From Pseudomonadota bacterium (GTDB lineage Bacteria > Pseudomonadota > Gammaproteobacteria > Burkholderiales > Ferrovaceae): DNA of 7,344 nt. Both the position numbers and the translations under genes were made by a program. This document shows positions 5,736-7,344 of this stretch, piece by piece (positions within the stretch are counted from its first letter, which is position 1; each line of letters starts with the position of its first letter). The DNA is taken from positions 1 through 7,344 of the forward strand of contig JAJZHV010000051.1 in the NCBI GenBank assembly GCA_021804345.1, written 5' to 3'. Below the pieces are notes generated by a model, which did no database searches, was not told the origin of the DNA, and saw only the letters and a program-made list of their open reading frames with translations.

Positions 5736-6763
5736 GGCTGTCCCTCCGTCACAGTTGCGGAATGGGGCACAGGGGCTGGCGGCGCGTGGTGCAGTTGATA
5801 GGTGTGCACCGCCTGGTTATGCTGGGCCAGGGTCGTGGAAAACTGATGCGTACCATCGCCTTTGGCCACAAAATACAGCGCCTTGCTGGTGGCAGGATGC
5901 AAGGCAGCCTCGATGGCCCCCTCTCCGGGCATGGCTATGGGTGTGGGCGGCAAGCCTGCTCGGGTATAGGTGTTGTAGGGCGTATCGGTGAGCAGATCGC
6001 GCTTGTGGATGCTGCCCTGATAGCGCAAACCCATGCCGTAGATGACGGTAGGGTCGGTTTGCAGACGCATGCCCAGGCGCAGACGGTTCAGGAACACCGC
6101 TGCAATGAGCGGGCGTTCGTCGGCGCGGGCCGATTCCTTTTCGATGATGGAGGCCATAATCAGGGCCTGATAGGGGGTTTCGTAGGGCAGTCCGGGCGCA
6201 CGCTGGGCCCAGGCCTGTTGCAGATGCTGGTGCATGGCCCGGGCGGCGCGCCGGAGCAGATCCAGTTCGCTGTCCCCGGGATTGAAAAAATAGGTGTCGG
6301 GGAAAAACAATCCCTCCGGCCCCGCATCGGGCAAACCCAATTGCTGCAGTAACACTTGATCGCTGGGTGGGGGGCTGCCGGGGCGCAATAGCGGGTTGGC
6401 CTCCAGCACCGCGCGCACCTGGGCAAAATTCATCCCCTCCACCAGCCGGGCTTCCAGCTGCAGGCGATCATCGCCTGTGGTCAGGCGGTTGAGTAACTGC
6501 AGGGCACTCAGGGGGCGGTTCCAGGCGTAACTGCCGGCCCGGATATGGGTTTGGCGTCCCAGCAGGCGCCCCATGACAATAAAACTCCAGGGCTCCCACA
6601 GCACATGCCGGGCCTGCAGGGTATGGGCCACCTGGCGCAAGCTGCTGCCGGATTTCAGATCGAATTCAAAGGGCACTTGGGGCAGTGGCAAGGGCACCAA
6701 GGCAAACCAGCCCCCCCATAGCATCAGGACGAGAAGGACGCTGGTGCCTGTACGCCGCAACAC
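5732..6763 (-). CDS. mltG: Endolytic transglycosylase MltG (YceG-like)
   Basis: An inner-membrane lytic transglycosylase that cuts nascent peptidoglycan strands and is thought to end their elongation. The 343-residue product has one N-terminal membrane segment (about 8-25) and then a periplasmic LysM-like part (FDLKSGSSLRQVAHTL, 34-49). The catalytic YceG domain carries GLFFPDTYFF (151-160), ASIIEKES (204-211) with the catalytic Glu at 208, QTDPTVIYG (235-243) and YNTYTRAGLPPTPIAMPG (263-280). The last 20 residues are rich in Pro, His and Ala and look disordered. Length fits the family (E. coli 340). The start is GTG at 6763: the fabF stop is in the same frame only 9 nt upstream, so no longer start exists, and the first ATG (6724) would remove most of the membrane segment. 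A TTG at 6760 is possible. No Shine-Dalgarno is visible, suggesting reinitiation after fabF. It overlaps tmk by 4 nt; pabC, often found upstream, is absent. Confidence 0.96.
   Translation of the reverse strand: MLRRTGTSVLLVLMLWGGWFALVPLPLPQVPFEFDLKSGSSLRQVAHTLQARHVLWEPWSFIVMGRLLGRQTHIRAGSYAWNRPLSALQLLNRLTTGDDRLQLEARLVEGMNFAQVRAVLEANPLLRPGSPPPSDQVLLQQLGLPDAGPEGLFFPDTYFFNPGDSELDLLRRAARAMHQHLQQAWAQRAPGLPYETPYQALIMASIIEKESARADERPLIAAVFLNRLRLGMRLQTDPTVIYGMGLRYQGSIHKRDLLTDTPYNTYTRAGLPPTPIAMPGEGAIEAALHPATSKALYFVAKGDGTHQFSTTLAQHNQAVHTYQLHHAPPAPVPHSATVTEGQP
5742..5747 (-). promoter_or_regulatory. Strong ribosome binding site of tmk, inside the end of mltG
   Basis: GGAGGG on the minus strand lies 6 nt before the tmk ATG at 5735. 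It fixes that start and is the best Shine-Dalgarno in the window, in contrast to holB, mltG, tatD and panB, which show none that is clear. Confidence 0.75.
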
Positions 6764-6772
6764 CGAGGGTGG

Positions 6773-7344
6773 TTAACGCAAGCGTTGAAAGATCAGCGAG
6801 CCGTTGGTGCCGCCAAAACCGAAGGAATTGGACAACACCACATCGATAGCCATGTTGCGTGCCCGATGGGGCACGTAATCCAGGTCGCATTCCGGGCTGG
6901 GATGATCCAGATTGATGGTGGGAGGGGCCACCTGGTGATGAATGGCCAGCACTGCAAAAACCGCCTCGATGCCACCCGCAGCGCCCAGCAGATGGCCCGT
7001 CATGGACTTGGTGGAACTGACCGCCAAGGACTTGGCGTGCGCGCCGAAGGTGCGTTTGAGGGCAATGGTTTCACCCAGATCGCCCAGGGGCGTGGAGGTA
7101 CCATGGGCGTTGATGTAATCCACCTGATCGGGGTTTAAGCGTGCATTTTTGAGGGCATTGAGCATACTGCGCCGCGCCCCGTCGCCATCTTCGGGTGGTG
7201 CGGTAATGTGATGGGCATCGGCGCTCATACCATAGCCCGTCAGTTCGCAATAGATGCGCGCGCCGCGCGCACGGGCAGATTCCAGTTCTTCTAGCACCAG
7301 CACCCCGGCGCCCTCGCCCATCACAAAGCCATCGCGATCCTTGT
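6773..7344 (-). CDS. fabF: Beta-ketoacyl-ACP synthase II, C-terminal part (start lies beyond the right edge)
   Basis: FabF condenses malonyl-ACP with acyl-ACP in fatty-acid elongation in the cytoplasm. About 190 C-terminal residues are present, of roughly 410 in the full protein. The segment opens with [19 protein letters not shown]. It contains NAHGTSTP, whose catalytic His is encoded at 7103-7105. It also contains [16 protein letters not shown], with the conserved Lys at 7007-7009 and the second catalytic His at 6992-6994. [17 protein letters not shown] and [14 protein letters not shown] close the thiolase fold. The 37-residue spacing between the two catalytic His equals that of E. coli FabF (303 and 340). 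The active-site Cys lies upstream, outside the window. An internal GTG at 7322-7324 is not the start, since the frame continues unbroken to the edge. The TAA stop is 9 nt before mltG. The acpP gene commonly lies upstream of fabF, which could be checked outside the window. Confidence 0.96.
   Translation of the reverse strand, partial: KDRDGFVMGEGAGVLVLEELESARARGARIYCELTGYGMSADAHHITAPPEDGDGARRSMLNALKNARLNPDQVDYINAHGTSTPLGDLGETIALKRTFGAHAKSLAVSSTKSMTGHLLGAAGGIEAVFAVLAIHHQVAPPTINLDHPSPECDLDYVPHRARNMAIDVVLSNSFGFGGTNGSLIFQRLR

Noticed and set aside
5762..6352. Plus-strand open frame of 196 codons opposite mltG
   Set aside because: It lies entirely opposite a well-supported mltG, and its product has no recognisable motif.
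1..7344. CRISPR array, insertion sequence, tRNA gene, prophage or defence system
   Set aside because: I saw no regularly spaced repeats, no terminal inverted repeats, no transposase or integrase motifs and no tRNA-like fold. Apart from the unidentified fragment at the left edge, every gene has a recognisable housekeeping or metabolic family.

Overview
This is an ordinary-looking chromosomal segment, GC-rich (roughly 60% by eye), in which every gene I can support lies on the minus strand, so transcription runs from high to low coordinates. In that order the genes are: the 3' part of fabF, mltG (yceG), tmk, holB, a tatD/ycfH-type hydrolase, a large Tat-exported molybdenum hydroxylase subunit of the isoquinoline 1-oxidoreductase beta (IorB) family, panB, and the first 53 codons of an exported protein that runs off the left edge. 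The run fabF-mltG-tmk-holB-(pilZ)-tatD is a known proteobacterial arrangement. Together with the betaproteobacterial look of Tmk (P-loop region SLEGIDGAGKSTH) and MltG (KSGSSLRQVA), it suggests a beta-proteobacterium or a close relative. This assignment is inferred from gene order and motifs; I could not search a database.

Right part (4111-7344): a compact housekeeping operon. fabF (fatty-acid elongation) is followed after 9 nt by mltG (glycan-strand release and termination). mltG overlaps tmk by ATGA, and tmk overlaps holB by ATGA. The products link envelope lipid and peptidoglycan synthesis with dTTP supply and the DNA polymerase III clamp loader. pabC, often between fabF and mltG, is absent. 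pilZ, often between holB and tatD, is also absent.

Middle (3146-4110): after holB comes a 78-nt gap holding a plausible sigma70-type promoter and an imperfect G4/C4 inverted repeat. The metal-dependent hydrolase gene tatD follows. A 119-nt gap then precedes the molybdoenzyme gene. It holds a perfect GATCAA-N4-TTGATC palindrome, a weak candidate promoter and a good GGAG ribosome binding site.

Left part (1-3145): the molybdoenzyme gene and panB are only 5 nt apart and are probably co-transcribed. This is the least usual part of the window. The [2Fe-2S] partner subunit (IorA type) is not adjacent, panC does not directly follow panB, and no obvious pathway joins a periplasmic aldehyde/N-heterocycle oxidoreductase with cytoplasmic pantothenate synthesis. 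The partial gene after panB encodes an N-terminal export signal and could be an unrelated lipoprotein or a partner of the exported enzyme; the sequence cannot decide. I found no mobile elements, CRISPR arrays, tRNA or rRNA genes. Motif preservation and the even spread of CTAG sites give no sign that any gene here is a recent import.
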